Source: Planococcus soli
GTDB lineage: Bacteria; Bacillota; Bacilli; Bacillales_A; Planococcaceae
Reading direction: 5' to 3'
DNA: 64,000 nucleotides
Assembly: GCF_016881065.1 (NCBI RefSeq)
Contig: NZ_WXYN01000020.1
Location: 50,480-114,479 of the forward strand
The position numbers and the translations under genes were made by a program. Shown here piece after piece: positions 8,091-17,075 of the stretch (the stretch's first letter is position 1; each line of letters begins with the position of its first letter). Below the pieces are notes generated by a model, which had not been told where the DNA came from, made no database searches, and saw only the letters and a list, made by a program, of their open reading frames with translations.

Positions 8091-8419
8091 TTGGTATCGC
8101 GATGGGCGGATTTTTAGGCGCCGTCACACGTTATCTGTTCTACTTGCTGGTTGAAAGCAGATCATGGCAGGCGAAAGCCGCAACCTGGCTGGTCAACAGC
8201 ATCGGTTCATTAGTGCTTGGTGCGTTTGTCGGAAGCGGCAGTTTGTCGGCTTTCTGGATCACAGGTTTTCTCGGAGCCTTTACTACTTTTTCAACGATGG
8301 CCTTGGATGCCGTCAAAGACTTTGAAGACGGCAACTGGCTGCAGGGTGGCAGCTACATTCTCGCTACTTTAGCGAGTGGGCTTTTATTATTTGGCCTCGG
8401 TTACGTCTTGATGCAATAG
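8087..8419 (+). CDS. crcB2: Fluoride-specific ion channel FluC/CrcB, subunit 2
   Basis: 110 aa. It starts at the ATG in the ATGA overlap with crcB1, with GAAGAGGGG upstream, which implies translational coupling. Conserved GGFLGAVTRY, LVNSIGSLVLG and LGAFTTFSTMALD mark a Fluc subunit with four membrane helices. Together with crcB1 it probably forms a heterodimeric fluoride exporter in the cytoplasmic membrane. An upstream in-frame extension from 7967 reads through crcB1 in another frame and is not real. Confidence 0.92.
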   Translation: MIGIAMGGFLGAVTRYLFYLLVESRSWQAKAATWLVNSIGSLVLGAFVGSGSLSAFWITGFLGAFTTFSTMALDAVKDFEDGNWLQGGSYILATLASGLLLFGLGYVLMQ

Positions 8420-8426
8420 ATTTGGG

Positions 8427-8459
8427 CTCTTCCTGTGATAGCTGCGGGAAGAGTTTTTT
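8427..8459 (+). terminator. crcB operon terminator
   Basis: CTCTTCC / GGGAAGAG stem followed by six T. Confidence 0.75.
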
Positions 8460-8510
8460 CGTGCATGGGGATAAACTCTTTTGAGCGACTGCAAACTGAA
8501 AACAAACAAA

Positions 8511-8550
8511 AACTCAGCCGCTTTTCGCAGATTCACGAAAAGCGGCTGAG
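8511..8550 (-). terminator. Terminator of the sulP-uspA operon
   Basis: 15-bp stem CTCAGCCGCTTTTCG with its complement; on the minus strand it is followed by TTTTTG. Confidence 0.85.
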
Positions 8551-8551
8551 T

Positions 8552-8971
8552 TTATTTGACGATGATGACAGGGGCTTGAACACGTTTGGCCACTTTATGG
8601 CTGACGCTGCCAAGCACCATTTCCTGCAGCGCGTTCAGTCCGCGGCTGCCGATCAAGACGACATCATAGCCGGTTTCATTGGCGTGCTTAACGATGGTCG
8701 GTCCAGGAACGCCGTGCAGCGTTTTGGTTTCAAAATCAACGCCCGCAGAACGAAAGATTTCTTCGAGCGGGACTAGATGCTTGCGGCGTTCAAAGTGAAC
8801 TTCGTCGCTGCTTTGGCTGTGAAGAATTTCAGTTCGGGCTTTTTCGTAATCGATGACATACAGCAAAGTAACGAAAGCCTGTGGATTGGCTTTGGCCATG
8901 CGGACTGCTTCGTGAGCAGCTCTTTTTGAATGATCGGAGCCGTCGGCCGCTACTAATATTTTCTCGTACAT
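8552..8971 (-). CDS. Universal stress protein, UspA family
   Basis: 139 aa, a single Usp domain. It begins MYEKILVAADGSDHSKRAA (nucleotide-binding Asp near 10) and has the ATP-binding motif G-x2-G-x9-GS at GSRGLNALQEMVLGSVS. Such ATP-binding Usp proteins are soluble cytoplasmic dimers induced by stress. It lies 12 bases after the SulP transporter gene and shares its terminator. SulP-UspA pairing is recurrent in bacteria, and a regulatory contact with the transporter is a reasonable inference. Confidence 0.93.
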   Translation of the reverse strand: MYEKILVAADGSDHSKRAAHEAVRMAKANPQAFVTLLYVIDYEKARTEILHSQSSDEVHFERRKHLVPLEEIFRSAGVDFETKTLHGVPGPTIVKHANETGYDVVLIGSRGLNALQEMVLGSVSHKVAKRVQAPVIIVK

Positions 8972-8983
8972 GGAGCAACCCCC

Positions 8984-10450
8984 TTAGTGTGTGCTCTTGC
9001 CTGCCTGGCCGTAAGTCGCTAATTTATCCACGAGTTTCTGGCTGGAGGCATTCAAACCGACAATTTCAACAGTTTGTCCCTGTGCTTGCAGTTTGTTCAT
9101 GACCCGGTCGATTGCCCCGACGCCTGAATCGTCCCAGACAGTCGCATCTGAAAAATCCAGAACGATCCCTTCGGAAGCTTCGACTTTATCGAATGCGGAA
9201 ACAAAGTCCTGGGAAGAAGCGAAAAACAATTGTCCGTGTATCGTATATCTATTCGACGTATTGCTTTCCAATCCTTCTTTGCGGACGTCGACTTTGGAGA
9301 TTTTGGCTGCAAACAGCAAAGCACTTAAAATAACGCCGGCAAATACGCCCTTGGATAAGTCATGCGTGTATACGACAACGACAACAGTCAACAGCATCAC
9401 GATGGCATCCGCTTTCGGCGCAGTTGCCAAATACTTGAACGACCCCCAATCAAAAGTGCCGATACAAACCATGACCATGATGCCCGCCAAAACCGGCATC
9501 GGGATTTGGACGACCCAATTGCCAAGGACAATGATCAGGAACATCAGGAAAGCGCCGGCCGTAAAAGTGGACAGACGACCGCGGCCGCCGGACCGGACAT
9601 TGATGCCGGACTGGCCAATCATGGCACAGCCTGCCATACCCCCGAAAAATCCGGTGATAACATTGGCAATCCCTTGTCCGCGTGCTTCCTGATTTTTATC
9701 CGAATCGGTTTCTGTTGCATCATCCAGAATGGATGCGGTCAACAAAGATTCAAGCAAACCGATGATGGATAAAGCCAGGGCAGTGGGGAAGATGATTTGC
9801 AGGGTTTCAAAGTTGAATGGCACATTTGGAATAAAGAAACTTGGTAAAGTTTGCGAGATGGTACCGAGACTGCCGACATTCTGCATATCGATGCCGCTGT
9901 ACATGACAATTCCTGTCAATACGAGAATCGCAATCAGAGGAGCCGGAATGGCTGTGAAAAAGCGCGGCAGGATGTAAACAATCGCCAACGTGATTCCAAC
10001 AAAAACGTAAGTAATGGCATTGACTCCGAAAATGAACGGCACTTGTGCCATGAAAATCAGGATCGCGAGTGAATTGACAAAGCCGATCATTACAGCGCGT
10101 GGAACGAATTTCATAAAGCGTGCTATTTTCAATACGCCGAAAATCAATTGCAGAACCCCGGTCAGGATCGTAGCTGCCAGTAAATAATCCAGTCCGTGGT
10201 CGCGAACCAGCAGGACCATCGCCAGTGCCATGGCGCCTGTCGCGGCAGAAATCATGGCAGGGCGTCCGCCGACAAAGGAAATGATGACGGCGATGGAAAA
10301 CGAAGCGTACAGGCCGACCATCGGATCGACTCCTGCAATGATGGAGAAAGCGATTGCTTCCGGGATAAGCGCAAGTGCAACAACAATTCCGGCCAGAATG
10401 TCTCCGCGAATATTGCCGAACCATTGCTCTTTATAAGATAAGGTATTCAA
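8984..10450 (-). CDS. SulP family anion transporter with STAS domain
   Basis: 488 aa. About 10-12 membrane helices (residues 15-385) with the SulP signature near the N-terminus ([20 protein letters not shown]) are followed by a cytoplasmic STAS domain (about 400-488, with [19 protein letters not shown]). The family moves sulfate, bicarbonate or other anions, often with Na+ or H+. The short form next to a Usp protein resembles bicarbonate/sulfate carriers of Bacilli, but the substrate cannot be read from sequence. First gene of a two-gene operon, divergent from cadC. Confidence 0.93.
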   Translation of the reverse strand: MNTLSYKEQWFGNIRGDILAGIVVALALIPEAIAFSIIAGVDPMVGLYASFSIAVIISFVGGRPAMISAATGAMALAMVLLVRDHGLDYLLAATILTGVLQLIFGVLKIARFMKFVPRAVMIGFVNSLAILIFMAQVPFIFGVNAITYVFVGITLAIVYILPRFFTAIPAPLIAILVLTGIVMYSGIDMQNVGSLGTISQTLPSFFIPNVPFNFETLQIIFPTALALSIIGLLESLLTASILDDATETDSDKNQEARGQGIANVITGFFGGMAGCAMIGQSGINVRSGGRGRLSTFTAGAFLMFLIIVLGNWVVQIPMPVLAGIMVMVCIGTFDWGSFKYLATAPKADAIVMLLTVVVVVYTHDLSKGVFAGVILSALLFAAKISKVDVRKEGLESNTSNRYTIHGQLFFASSQDFVSAFDKVEASEGIVLDFSDATVWDDSGVGAIDRVMNKLQAQGQTVEIVGLNASSQKLVDKLATYGQAGKSTH

Positions 10451-10599
10451 AAATGTCCACTTCCTTCTATATTAATTGAGTCGATTATTTAATGGTTGGC
10501 ACACCATGAAAAGATCCTTCTTTCCGGTTCGACAAAAATTTTCCGGGCAATAACTTTAAAACTGTATCACCTTTTTAAAACGAAGTAAATAAAGCTCAT

Positions 10600-10615
10600 T
10601 CAAATGTGCGTTTGA
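10600..10615. promoter_or_regulatory. Upstream CadC-like dyad over the cad promoter
   Basis: TCAAATGTGCGTTTGA, an inverted repeat of TCAAA/TTTGA that overlaps the -35 box. It is similar to the main operator 52 bases downstream. Confidence 0.5.
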
Positions 10616-10640
10616 CTGTAGTGGGGTGAGCGGTTATACT
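10612..10640 (+). promoter_or_regulatory. Sigma-A promoter of cadCA
   Basis: TTGACT (10612-10617), 17-base spacer, TATACT (10635-10640). Confidence 0.8.
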
Positions 10641-10651
10641 GAGGAAAACAA

Positions 10652-10667
10652 TCAAATATCCATTTGA
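10652..10667. promoter_or_regulatory. CadC/ArsR-type operator
   Basis: TCAAATATCCATTTGA just downstream of the -10. It closely resembles the staphylococcal CadC operator core (TCAAATAnnTATTTGA), which supports autoregulation by the next gene. Confidence 0.7.
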
Positions 10668-10684
10668 ATGAAAGAGGTGACGGC

Positions 10685-11041
10685 ATGAGAGAAGTATGTG
10701 AAGTGACGAAAGTTCATCCAGAAGCGGTCGAGCGTGTCCAAAAACACATGACCGATTTAGGGGATGTAGCAAGTTTATTCAAAGCGCTGGCAGATGAAAC
10801 GCGCTTGAACATTGCGTATGCCTTAACGATAGAAGAAGAAATGTGTGTTTGCGATATCGCTGCGGTTATCGGGTCCTCTACAGCTACAGCCTCGCATCAT
10901 TTGCGCTACTTGCGTGAACGGGCACTGGCAAAATCCGAGCGCAAAGGAAAACAGATTTACTACTCACTGTCGGACGACCACGTTCGCCAACTGGTGACCA
11001 TCGCCCATGAACACACGAAAGAAGGTGTGGAAAATGGTTAA
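10685..11041 (+). CDS. cadC: CadC-type ArsR/SmtB metal-sensing repressor
   Basis: 118 aa winged-helix repressor. Metal release from DNA is expected through the CadC thiolate site: Cys5 near the N-terminus and the CVCDIA pair in the ELCVCD-like motif (about residues 57-59). The recognition helix is SSTATASHHLRYLRE. The ATG at 10685 with AGAGGTGA upstream is chosen over a TTG at 10664, which lies inside the operator. The family senses Cd, Pb or Zn. The gene overlaps cadA by eight bases, so the two are translationally coupled. Confidence 0.93.
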   Translation: MREVCEVTKVHPEAVERVQKHMTDLGDVASLFKALADETRLNIAYALTIEEEMCVCDIAAVIGSSTATASHHLRYLRERALAKSERKGKQIYYSLSDDHVRQLVTIAHEHTKEGVENG

Positions 11042-13103
11042 AACCTATCGTCTTGAAAATTTATCGTGTACCAGCTGTGCGGCCAAGTTTGAAAAAAATG
11101 TCCGAGATTTGCCTGATATCAAAAACGTCAATTTGAATTTTGGAGCATCCAAACTGACCATCGACGGGAATGTGACGATTGAAGCGCTGGAAAAAGCAGG
11201 AGCTTTTGACCACATCCGTGTTTATCCGGAAAAAGAAAAAGTACCGCATGTTCCTTTTTATAAGCGTCGCCAGACCATAGAAACCGCTTTTTCGTTATTG
11301 CTGCTGATAGCGGGGATTATCGTTTCGTTCCAGATGGGCGAAACGCATCCATGGTCCATCGCGCTGTTTGGCGGTTCCATGGCAATCGGCGGTTACCATA
11401 TGTTCTGGACGGGGCTGAAAAACCTCAGCACATTCCAGTTTGATATGAAGACATTGATGACGATTGCGATTATTGGTGCGGTCATTATCGGGGAGTGGCG
11501 TGAAGGCGCTGTTGTGGTGTTCCTCTTCGCTGTCAGTGAAGCATTGGAATCCTTTTCGATGAACAAAGCGCGCCAGTCAATCCGCAGCCTGATGGATTTG
11601 GCTCCGGCACGTGCGCTCATTCAGCGCAGTGGTGAATTGATCGAAATGGATACCGAAGACATCCGCATCGGAGACATTTTGATCGTCAAACCCGGACAGA
11701 AAATTGCGATGGACGGTATGGTCCTTCGCGGGCAATCTTCGGTCAACCAGGCAGCCATTACCGGAGAGTCGCTTCCTGCGGCCAAAACGGCAGGTGATGA
11801 AGTTTTCGCCGGTACGATGAATGAAGAAGGTGCACTAGAAGTCACAGTTACCAAACGTGTCGAAGATACCACCATCGCGAAGATTATTCATTTGGTGGAA
11901 GAAGCGCAGGCTGAAAAAGCGCCGACTCAGAAGTTTATTGATCAGTTTGCCAAATACTATACACCGGTAATTATCGCCATCGCCTTTCTCGTTGCGTTGA
12001 TCCCAGGATTTGTGACCGGCAACTGGGAGCTATGGGTTTACCAGGGCTTGGCCGTACTTGTTGTGGGGTGTCCATGTGCGCTGGTTGTTTCAACGCCGGT
12101 TGCGATTGTAACGGCGATCGGCAATGCTGCGCGTCAGGGCGTGCTCATTAAAGGCGGCGTTCACTTGGAAGAAACGGGACGGATCAATGCTGTCGCTTTC
12201 GACAAAACGGGAACATTGACCAAAGGCTATCCGGAAGTGACAGACGTGCTCACGCAAGGCACAATCACCAATGAAGAACTTTTGAAGCTGGCGGCATCCG
12301 TAGAAGCGATGTCGCAGCATCCCTTGGCAAAAGCCATTTCACAAGCGGCAGCGGGCGTCTATGCTTCCGAAGGTTTTAATTCGGTGACAGGCAAAGGCGC
12401 TTATGCACTAGTTAATGGAGAAACGGTTTATGTCGGCAGTTTGGATTGGGCAGAAGAAAAGGGCTTACGCATTCCGGAAAAAGCGCGTAAACTGCAAGAG
12501 AGCGGAAAGTCCGTTACCGCCGTATTTTCAGAAATTGCGCTGCTTGGAACGATTGCAGTTGCAGATGCCATCCGAACGGAAAGTCCTCTAATCATCAAAA
12601 AGTTGAAAGCAATGGGAATCGGTCAGACGATCATGCTGACAGGCGATCATCCGGCAACAGCAAGAGCGATTGCCGCTGAAATTGGTGTGACAGATGTTCG
12701 GGCGGGATTGATGCCGGAAGACAAGCTAACTGCAATTAAAGAGCTGAAAAAACAATACGGCCGTGTTGCGATGGTCGGTGACGGCATTAACGATGCACCC
12801 GCACTGGCTGCATCAAACATCGGCATTGCAATGGGCGGGGCAGGGACAGATGCAGCACTGGAAACGGCAGATATTGCCTTGATGGCCGACGATTTGGAGA
12901 AACTTCCGTATACGATTCGACTCAGCCGAAAGACATTGCGTATAATAAAAGAAAATATCGTCTTTGCATTAGGGCTCAAGATCATTGCATTGCTTTTGAT
13001 TATCCCAGGCTGGCTGACACTGTGGATTGCGATTTTCGCAGATATGGGTGCCACGCTCCTGGTGATCTTGAATGCATTGCGTCTTGTGAAAGTTCAGAAG
13101 TGA
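11034..13103 (+). CDS. cadA: Heavy-metal P1B-type ATPase (Cd/Zn/Pb efflux)
   Basis: 689 aa membrane pump. In order: one N-terminal metal-binding domain with CTSC at residues 12-15, membrane helices, actuator domain with TGES, intramembrane CPC near residue 346, phosphorylation motif DKTGT with Asp near 390, SQHPLA (class HP motif) and GDGINDAPAL. The CPC together with the CadC-type regulator point to Cd2+/Zn2+/Pb2+ rather than copper. The start ATG overlaps the end of cadC. A GNAT gene begins 18 bases downstream without an intervening terminator. Confidence 0.95.
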   Translation: MVKTYRLENLSCTSCAAKFEKNVRDLPDIKNVNLNFGASKLTIDGNVTIEALEKAGAFDHIRVYPEKEKVPHVPFYKRRQTIETAFSLLLLIAGIIVSFQMGETHPWSIALFGGSMAIGGYHMFWTGLKNLSTFQFDMKTLMTIAIIGAVIIGEWREGAVVVFLFAVSEALESFSMNKARQSIRSLMDLAPARALIQRSGELIEMDTEDIRIGDILIVKPGQKIAMDGMVLRGQSSVNQAAITGESLPAAKTAGDEVFAGTMNEEGALEVTVTKRVEDTTIAKIIHLVEEAQAEKAPTQKFIDQFAKYYTPVIIAIAFLVALIPGFVTGNWELWVYQGLAVLVVGCPCALVVSTPVAIVTAIGNAARQGVLIKGGVHLEETGRINAVAFDKTGTLTKGYPEVTDVLTQGTITNEELLKLAASVEAMSQHPLAKAISQAAAGVYASEGFNSVTGKGAYALVNGETVYVGSLDWAEEKGLRIPEKARKLQESGKSVTAVFSEIALLGTIAVADAIRTESPLIIKKLKAMGIGQTIMLTGDHPATARAIAAEIGVTDVRAGLMPEDKLTAIKELKKQYGRVAMVGDGINDAPALAASNIGIAMGGAGTDAALETADIALMADDLEKLPYTIRLSRKTLRIIKENIVFALGLKIIALLLIIPGWLTLWIAIFADMGATLLVILNALRLVKVQK

Positions 13104-13121
13104 GGTACGTTTGGGGGTTTT

Positions 13122-14243
13122 GTGTTGAAGTTAACAGAATGGACGATGGAAGAGCAGGAACAGCTGATTCATTTTATGACAACAAATTCATGGCCTTTTC
13201 ACGGGCATGAACATCCAGTTCGGGCTTTAATCGAAAAAACGATTGAAGAAGGCGGCTATAAGTCGGATCAGGTGACGACGTTCTGGATTGAAAATGAAGA
13301 AAACCAGCAGATTGGCTTGGTGAAAATTTTTGATTTGCAGGACGATATTCCGCTTTTTGATTTGCGGATAGCGGATCCATACCGCAGCAAAGGCTATGGT
13401 CCGAAAGCGTTGAAATTGGTCGCTGATTTCGTCTTTTCAATGCCAGAGAAGAAAATCCGTCTGGAAGGCAACACGCGGCACGATAATTTTGCAATGCGCA
13501 AAGCTTTTGAACGGACCGGTTTTGTCAAAGAGGCGCATCTTCGCCAAGCCTGGTTTTCTCCAAGGGAAAACCGCTATTACGATGCGGTGACATACGGCAT
13601 GACACGTGAAGACTGGCAGGCAGGCATCACAACGCCGGTGCTGTGGGACGATGCCATAATAGAATCAAAAGAGCCGCCGTTCAATCCGGTATTGCTTGAT
13701 TTTCCGGAACAATTCGAGTCGGAGCGCCTATTGATCCGTGCACCGAGAAGAGAAGATGCGCAAGCGAGCTACGAGGCAGTCATGCATTCACTGGAAGCGT
13801 TCCGCCCGTGGCTGCCATTTGCGCAGCAAAAGCCTGACTTGTCGGAAACCGAAGTGACCTTAATCGAGGCAGAGGCCAATTTCAAACTGCGCAAGGATCT
13901 GCGCCTCCATTTCTTCCTGAAGGAAACCGGCCAGTTTATTGGTTCTACAGGACTTCACCGCATTGACTGGGAAGTGCGTAAATTCGAGATTGGCTATTGG
14001 GTCGACAGCCGATTTGAAGGCAAGGGGTTTGTTACGGAAGCTGTGGAGCGCATCACGCGCTTTGCTTTTGAGGAGCTAGGAGCCAACCGCGTCGAAATCC
14101 GCTGCGACCCGGACAATGTCCGAAGCCGCGCCGTAGCTAACCGCCTGCATTTTGAGCTGGAAGGAATTTTGCGCAACGATGCGGTTTCCCGGGTAGGAAA
14201 CAAGCTTCGGGATACTTGTGTTTATGCGAAAGTTAGACAATAA
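13122..14243 (+). CDS. Tandem GNAT acetyltransferase (two-domain)
   Basis: 373 aa made of two acetyltransferase domains. Domain 1 (about 1-170) has the acetyl-CoA loop YRSKGYGPKALKL and NFAMRKAFERTGF. Domain 2 (about 195-373) is RimJ/RimL-like: ESERLLIRAPRREDA, GYWVDSRFEGKGFVTEAV and NVRSRAVANRLHFELEG. Either GTG 13122 or the adjacent TTG may be the start, with TTTGGGGGTTTT upstream. It follows cadA closely and may be read from the cad promoter. Acceptor substrates are unknown; domain 2 resembles ribosomal-protein or small-molecule N-acetyltransferases. Confidence 0.85.
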   Translation: MLKLTEWTMEEQEQLIHFMTTNSWPFHGHEHPVRALIEKTIEEGGYKSDQVTTFWIENEENQQIGLVKIFDLQDDIPLFDLRIADPYRSKGYGPKALKLVADFVFSMPEKKIRLEGNTRHDNFAMRKAFERTGFVKEAHLRQAWFSPRENRYYDAVTYGMTREDWQAGITTPVLWDDAIIESKEPPFNPVLLDFPEQFESERLLIRAPRREDAQASYEAVMHSLEAFRPWLPFAQQKPDLSETEVTLIEAEANFKLRKDLRLHFFLKETGQFIGSTGLHRIDWEVRKFEIGYWVDSRFEGKGFVTEAVERITRFAFEELGANRVEIRCDPDNVRSRAVANRLHFELEGILRNDAVSRVGNKLRDTCVYAKVRQ

Positions 14244-14259
14244 AACCGGTTACTCGGTA

Positions 14260-14299
14260 AAGCAGGAGAGAAAATCATCGATTTCTTTCCTGCTTTTTT
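14260..14299 (+). terminator. Terminator after the tandem GNAT gene
   Basis: Stem AGCAGGAGAGAAA / TTTCTTTCCTGCT with a T run. Confidence 0.75.
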
Positions 14300-14325
14300 A
14301 TATTGGATTAATGAATTTAACGGCA

Positions 14326-14369
14326 AACAAAAAAGAGTCGCCCCAAAAGCCATTTATCATGGCTTTTGA
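14326..14369 (-). terminator. Terminator of the lmo0937-type gene
   Basis: CAAAAGCCAT / ATGGCTTTTG stem; on the minus strand it is followed by GGGGCGACTC and a T run. Confidence 0.6.
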
Positions 14370-14400
14370 GACAACCCTTTATGTTTAATCGTTGCTATGG

Positions 14401-14556
14401 CTATACGCCTTTACGTCCAGTAACCAAATTGATAACTAAAACGATTGCTGCAATGATTAAAAGAATGTGTATTAGTCCGCCTGCTACGTCCAATAAGAAT
14501 CCGACTAGCCATACTACAATAATAACCGCTAAAATAATCCAAAGAATGCGTCCCAT
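14401..14556 (-). CDS. Small lmo0937-type membrane protein
   Basis: 51 aa, beginning MGRILWIILAVIIVVWLVG with two hydrophobic segments (about 3-23 and 28-46) and a basic tail (TGRKGV). It matches the small lmo0937/DUF5670 family of Bacillota. Start ATG at 14554-14556, preceded by GGCAGGTG. A consensus sigma-B promoter (GTTTAA-N14-GGGTAT) lies about 50 bases upstream, so it is very likely a general-stress membrane peptide. Molecular function unknown. Confidence 0.85.
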   Translation of the reverse strand: MGRILWIILAVIIVVWLVGFLLDVAGGLIHILLIIAAIVLVINLVTGRKGV

Positions 14557-14604
14557 GTTTTTCACCTGCCCTTTCAATAATAAGTAATTTGTATATAGTA
14601 AGAT

Positions 14605-14630
14605 ATACCCTAGCCTCGCTCACCTTAAAC
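14605..14630 (-). promoter_or_regulatory. Consensus sigma-B promoter for the lmo0937-type gene
   Basis: Minus strand: GTTTAA (14625-14630), 14-base spacer, GGGTAT (14605-14610), a perfect match to the B. subtilis sigma-B consensus. Confidence 0.85.
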
Positions 14631-14731
14631 CTTTCTGAAAAAACGGACTGTTATGAGAGGGCACAAGCCCAGTTGTTTCAATGATGGCGGTATAGTAAAC
14701 TGAACATAGCTACGTGAGGGAGGAAAGAATT

Positions 14732-15154
14732 TTGCCTACTCCAAGTATGGAAGACCATATTGAAATCATATACTCATTAATTGAGCAAAAAGGCTATGCG
14801 CGTGTATCGGATATCGCGGAAGCCTTATCGGTGTTGCCTTCTTCTGTCACCAAGATGGTCCAGAAGCTGGATAAAGACGGATACTTGATCTACGAACGCT
14901 ATAGAGGCCTTGTACTGACGCCAAAAGGCCAAAAGCTGGGCAAAAGGTTGTTGCAGCGGCACGGCTTGCTTGAGCAATTTCTTCGGTTGATCGGTGTGGA
15001 AGAAGAGCGGATCTACGTGGACGTTGAAGGAATCGAGCACCATTTGAGCTGGAATTCAATCGATCGGATTGCCGATCTGGTCCAATTGCTGGAAGAAAGC
15101 CCGGATTTCAGGGACAAGCTAGAACAGCTGAAAAAAGAAGGAAAAGACAGTTAA
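14732..15154 (+). CDS. mntR: Manganese-responsive DtxR-family regulator MntR
   Basis: 140 aa. Represses Mn uptake genes when Mn2+ is bound. The TTG at 14732 is taken as the start because it aligns with MntR ([12 protein letters not shown]) and has GGGAGGA upstream; longer frames do not fit the family. Metal ligands are kept: Asp8, Glu11, and Glu/Glu/His in [11 protein letters not shown]. The winged helix includes [16 protein letters not shown]. No Mn transporter gene is in the window, so targets are elsewhere. cvfB follows after 21 bases. Confidence 0.95.
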   Translation: MPTPSMEDHIEIIYSLIEQKGYARVSDIAEALSVLPSSVTKMVQKLDKDGYLIYERYRGLVLTPKGQKLGKRLLQRHGLLEQFLRLIGVEEERIYVDVEGIEHHLSWNSIDRIADLVQLLEESPDFRDKLEQLKKEGKDS

Positions 15155-15175
15155 CAAAAATAGGAGGAGAATATT

Positions 15176-16036
15176 ATGGCTTTACACCCAGGATTAAAAG
15201 CGACATTACAAGTAAAAGACCGTTCAACATCCCAATGGATCCTATCAGACGGTTCAGGCGATGAAGTAATGATGAACGCGTCAGAAATAGAAGAAGGACA
15301 GGAGATCGGGGAAGAGATTGAAGTTTTCCTATACCGCAACCGCCAAGGCGGCGTTTCGGCAACACCGATGATTCCACATATCCTGCCAAGTGAATACGGC
15401 TGGGCGAAGGTTTTGAAAGTTTCCGAACGTGAAGGCGCAGTAGTGGACATCGGCACGACGCGCGAAGTTTATTTGCTGCCTGCGGATCTTCCGCAAATCA
15501 TGGAATTATGGCCGCAGCAAGGCGACCATATTTTCATGACGCTCCGTACCGATCGCCACGGCGATTTGTACGGACGCCTGGCAACAGAGGAAAAAGTTTT
15601 GGAATTGATGCAGCCGGCACCGGAAACAGCCTTTAACCAAAACCTGCAGGCACGAGCTTACCGCTTGCTGCCGGTTGGTACCTTCATGCTGTCAGTGCCT
15701 GAAATGTATAGAATTTTCGTACATGAAACAGAGCGGGAAGAAGAGCCGCGTCTCGGTGAAGAAAAAACGGTCCGCATCATCGATGTCAAAGACGATGGCA
15801 CGCTAAACGGTTCTTTGCTTCCAAGAAAACAGGAACGATTGTCAGATGACGCGGATGAAATCATGCGTTATCTCGAAGAATCGGGCGGTAAAATGCCGTT
15901 TACCGATAAATCTTCCCCGGACGAAATCCTTGAAATTTTCGGCATGAGCAAAGCGGCTTTCAAGCGCGCACTCGGCAAACTATATAAGAACCGCCAGATC
16001 ATCCAAGAAGAAGGCTGGACCAAGTCTACGAAGTAA
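15176..16036 (+). CDS. cvfB: CvfB/YitL-type S1-domain RNA-binding protein
   Basis: 286 aa. Three S1-like beta-barrel modules (about 5-60, 70-130, 150-215) and a C-terminal winged helix (about 225-283, with PDEILEIFGMSKAAFKRALGKLYK) reproduce the CvfB layout. In Staphylococcus CvfB is an RNA-binding virulence regulator; the B. subtilis homologue is YitL. Cytoplasmic. A strong AGGAGGAG site precedes the ATG, and it is probably co-transcribed with mntR. Confidence 0.92.
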   Translation: MALHPGLKATLQVKDRSTSQWILSDGSGDEVMMNASEIEEGQEIGEEIEVFLYRNRQGGVSATPMIPHILPSEYGWAKVLKVSEREGAVVDIGTTREVYLLPADLPQIMELWPQQGDHIFMTLRTDRHGDLYGRLATEEKVLELMQPAPETAFNQNLQARAYRLLPVGTFMLSVPEMYRIFVHETEREEEPRLGEEKTVRIIDVKDDGTLNGSLLPRKQERLSDDADEIMRYLEESGGKMPFTDKSSPDEILEIFGMSKAAFKRALGKLYKNRQIIQEEGWTKSTK

Positions 16037-16090
16037 AGGAACCTTTTCAAATTGATTTCGTATTAATTTGAAGGAAGGGGCAATTAAAAA

Positions 16091-16978
16091 ATGAAAAAAT
16101 TACTCACTGTTATAGCATTACTGTTTACGCTGTCTGTCATGCTGCCATCGTACAGCTCGGCAAATGTCGGCATCAATGAAAAATTCGGTCTGCCAATCGT
16201 TGTTTATGGAGGCGATTTATCGGCCGAAGAAAAAACTTCTGTAGCTGAAAGCCTGGACGTTGCAGGAGAAGCCGACGTGGAAGAAATTGAAGTGACGGGC
16301 GAGGATCTGATCAACTATATTGAAGACGGGGATTCCCGTGCCAATATGTACTCATCCGCGAAAATTACCCGCAAAGATGAAGGCGCGGGCCTAGTCATTG
16401 AAATCGTCACTCCTGACAACATTACACAAGTTACATCTGAAATGTACGGCAATGCCATGCTGACTGCAGGTATCGAAAACGCTACTGTGGAAGTGGCTGC
16501 ACCTAAAGCGGTAACTGGCCATTCAGCGCTCGTAGGGATCTACAAAGCCTACGAAGTGAATGGTGAAGAGCTGGACCCAGAGCGGACAGACGTTGCAAAT
16601 GACGAATTGACCGTGGCAACTGAACTGGCAGACGGCGGCGTAGAAGACGCTAAAGTCAGCGAACTGTTAACAGAAATCAAAAAGCAGATTGCTGAGCAAA
16701 ATCCGGCAACCCGTGAAGAAGTGGAACAGATAGTTGAAGAGCAATTGAGCAATCTTCAAATCGAATTGAGCCCGGAAGACCGCCAATTATTAGTGGATCT
16801 GATGGACCGCATTCGTCAACTTGATATCGATTTTTCACAATGGTCCACGCAACTGGAAGATTTGAGCAAGACCATTGAAGACAATATCAGTACTATCGTC
16901 AATGACGAAGGATTTTGGGAAAGCGTCAAAAATTTCTTTAGAAATATAGCTGATACAGTACGCGGCTGGATGAATTAA
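16091..16978 (+). CDS. ypuA: Secreted DUF1002 protein, YpuA-like
   Basis: 295 aa. Signal peptide (1-24, MKKLLTVIALLFTLSV...SSA) followed by a DUF1002 domain with GYG-like NEKFGLPIVVYGGDLSAEE and TGHSALVGIYKAYE. The C-terminal third is acidic and helical (EEVEQIVEEQLSNLQIE), likely coiled coil. Exported protein of unknown role, possibly cell-envelope related. It follows cvfB by 54 bases, with AGGAAGGGG upstream, and ends at a strong terminator. Confidence 0.88.
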   Translation: MKKLLTVIALLFTLSVMLPSYSSANVGINEKFGLPIVVYGGDLSAEEKTSVAESLDVAGEADVEEIEVTGEDLINYIEDGDSRANMYSSAKITRKDEGAGLVIEIVTPDNITQVTSEMYGNAMLTAGIENATVEVAAPKAVTGHSALVGIYKAYEVNGEELDPERTDVANDELTVATELADGGVEDAKVSELLTEIKKQIAEQNPATREEVEQIVEEQLSNLQIELSPEDRQLLVDLMDRIRQLDIDFSQWSTQLEDLSKTIEDNISTIVNDEGFWESVKNFFRNIADTVRGWMN

Positions 16979-16982
16979 TGAG

Positions 16983-17022
16983 AGCAAGCAAACCCGGAAC
17001 TTTAGGGTTTGCTTGCTTTTTT
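16983..17022 (+). terminator. ypuA terminator
   Basis: 13-bp stem AGCAAGCAAACCC with its complement, then TTTTTT. Confidence 0.88.
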
Positions 17023-17038
17023 ACTGGAGTTTAATGGC

Positions 17039-17067
17039 TTGCGCACACGAAAAGACAGTGATAATAT
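17039..17067 (+). promoter_or_regulatory. Probable sigma-A promoter of the MhqO-like gene
   Basis: TTGCGC (17039-17044), 17-base spacer, TAATAT (17062-17067). The expected transcription start falls at the edge of the adjoining operator. Confidence 0.5.
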
Positions 17068-17075
17068 GGAATTAA

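Noticed and set aside
9093-9692. 199-codon frame opposite the SulP gene
   Set aside because: Antisense shadow; the minus-strand gene has clear SulP and STAS signatures.
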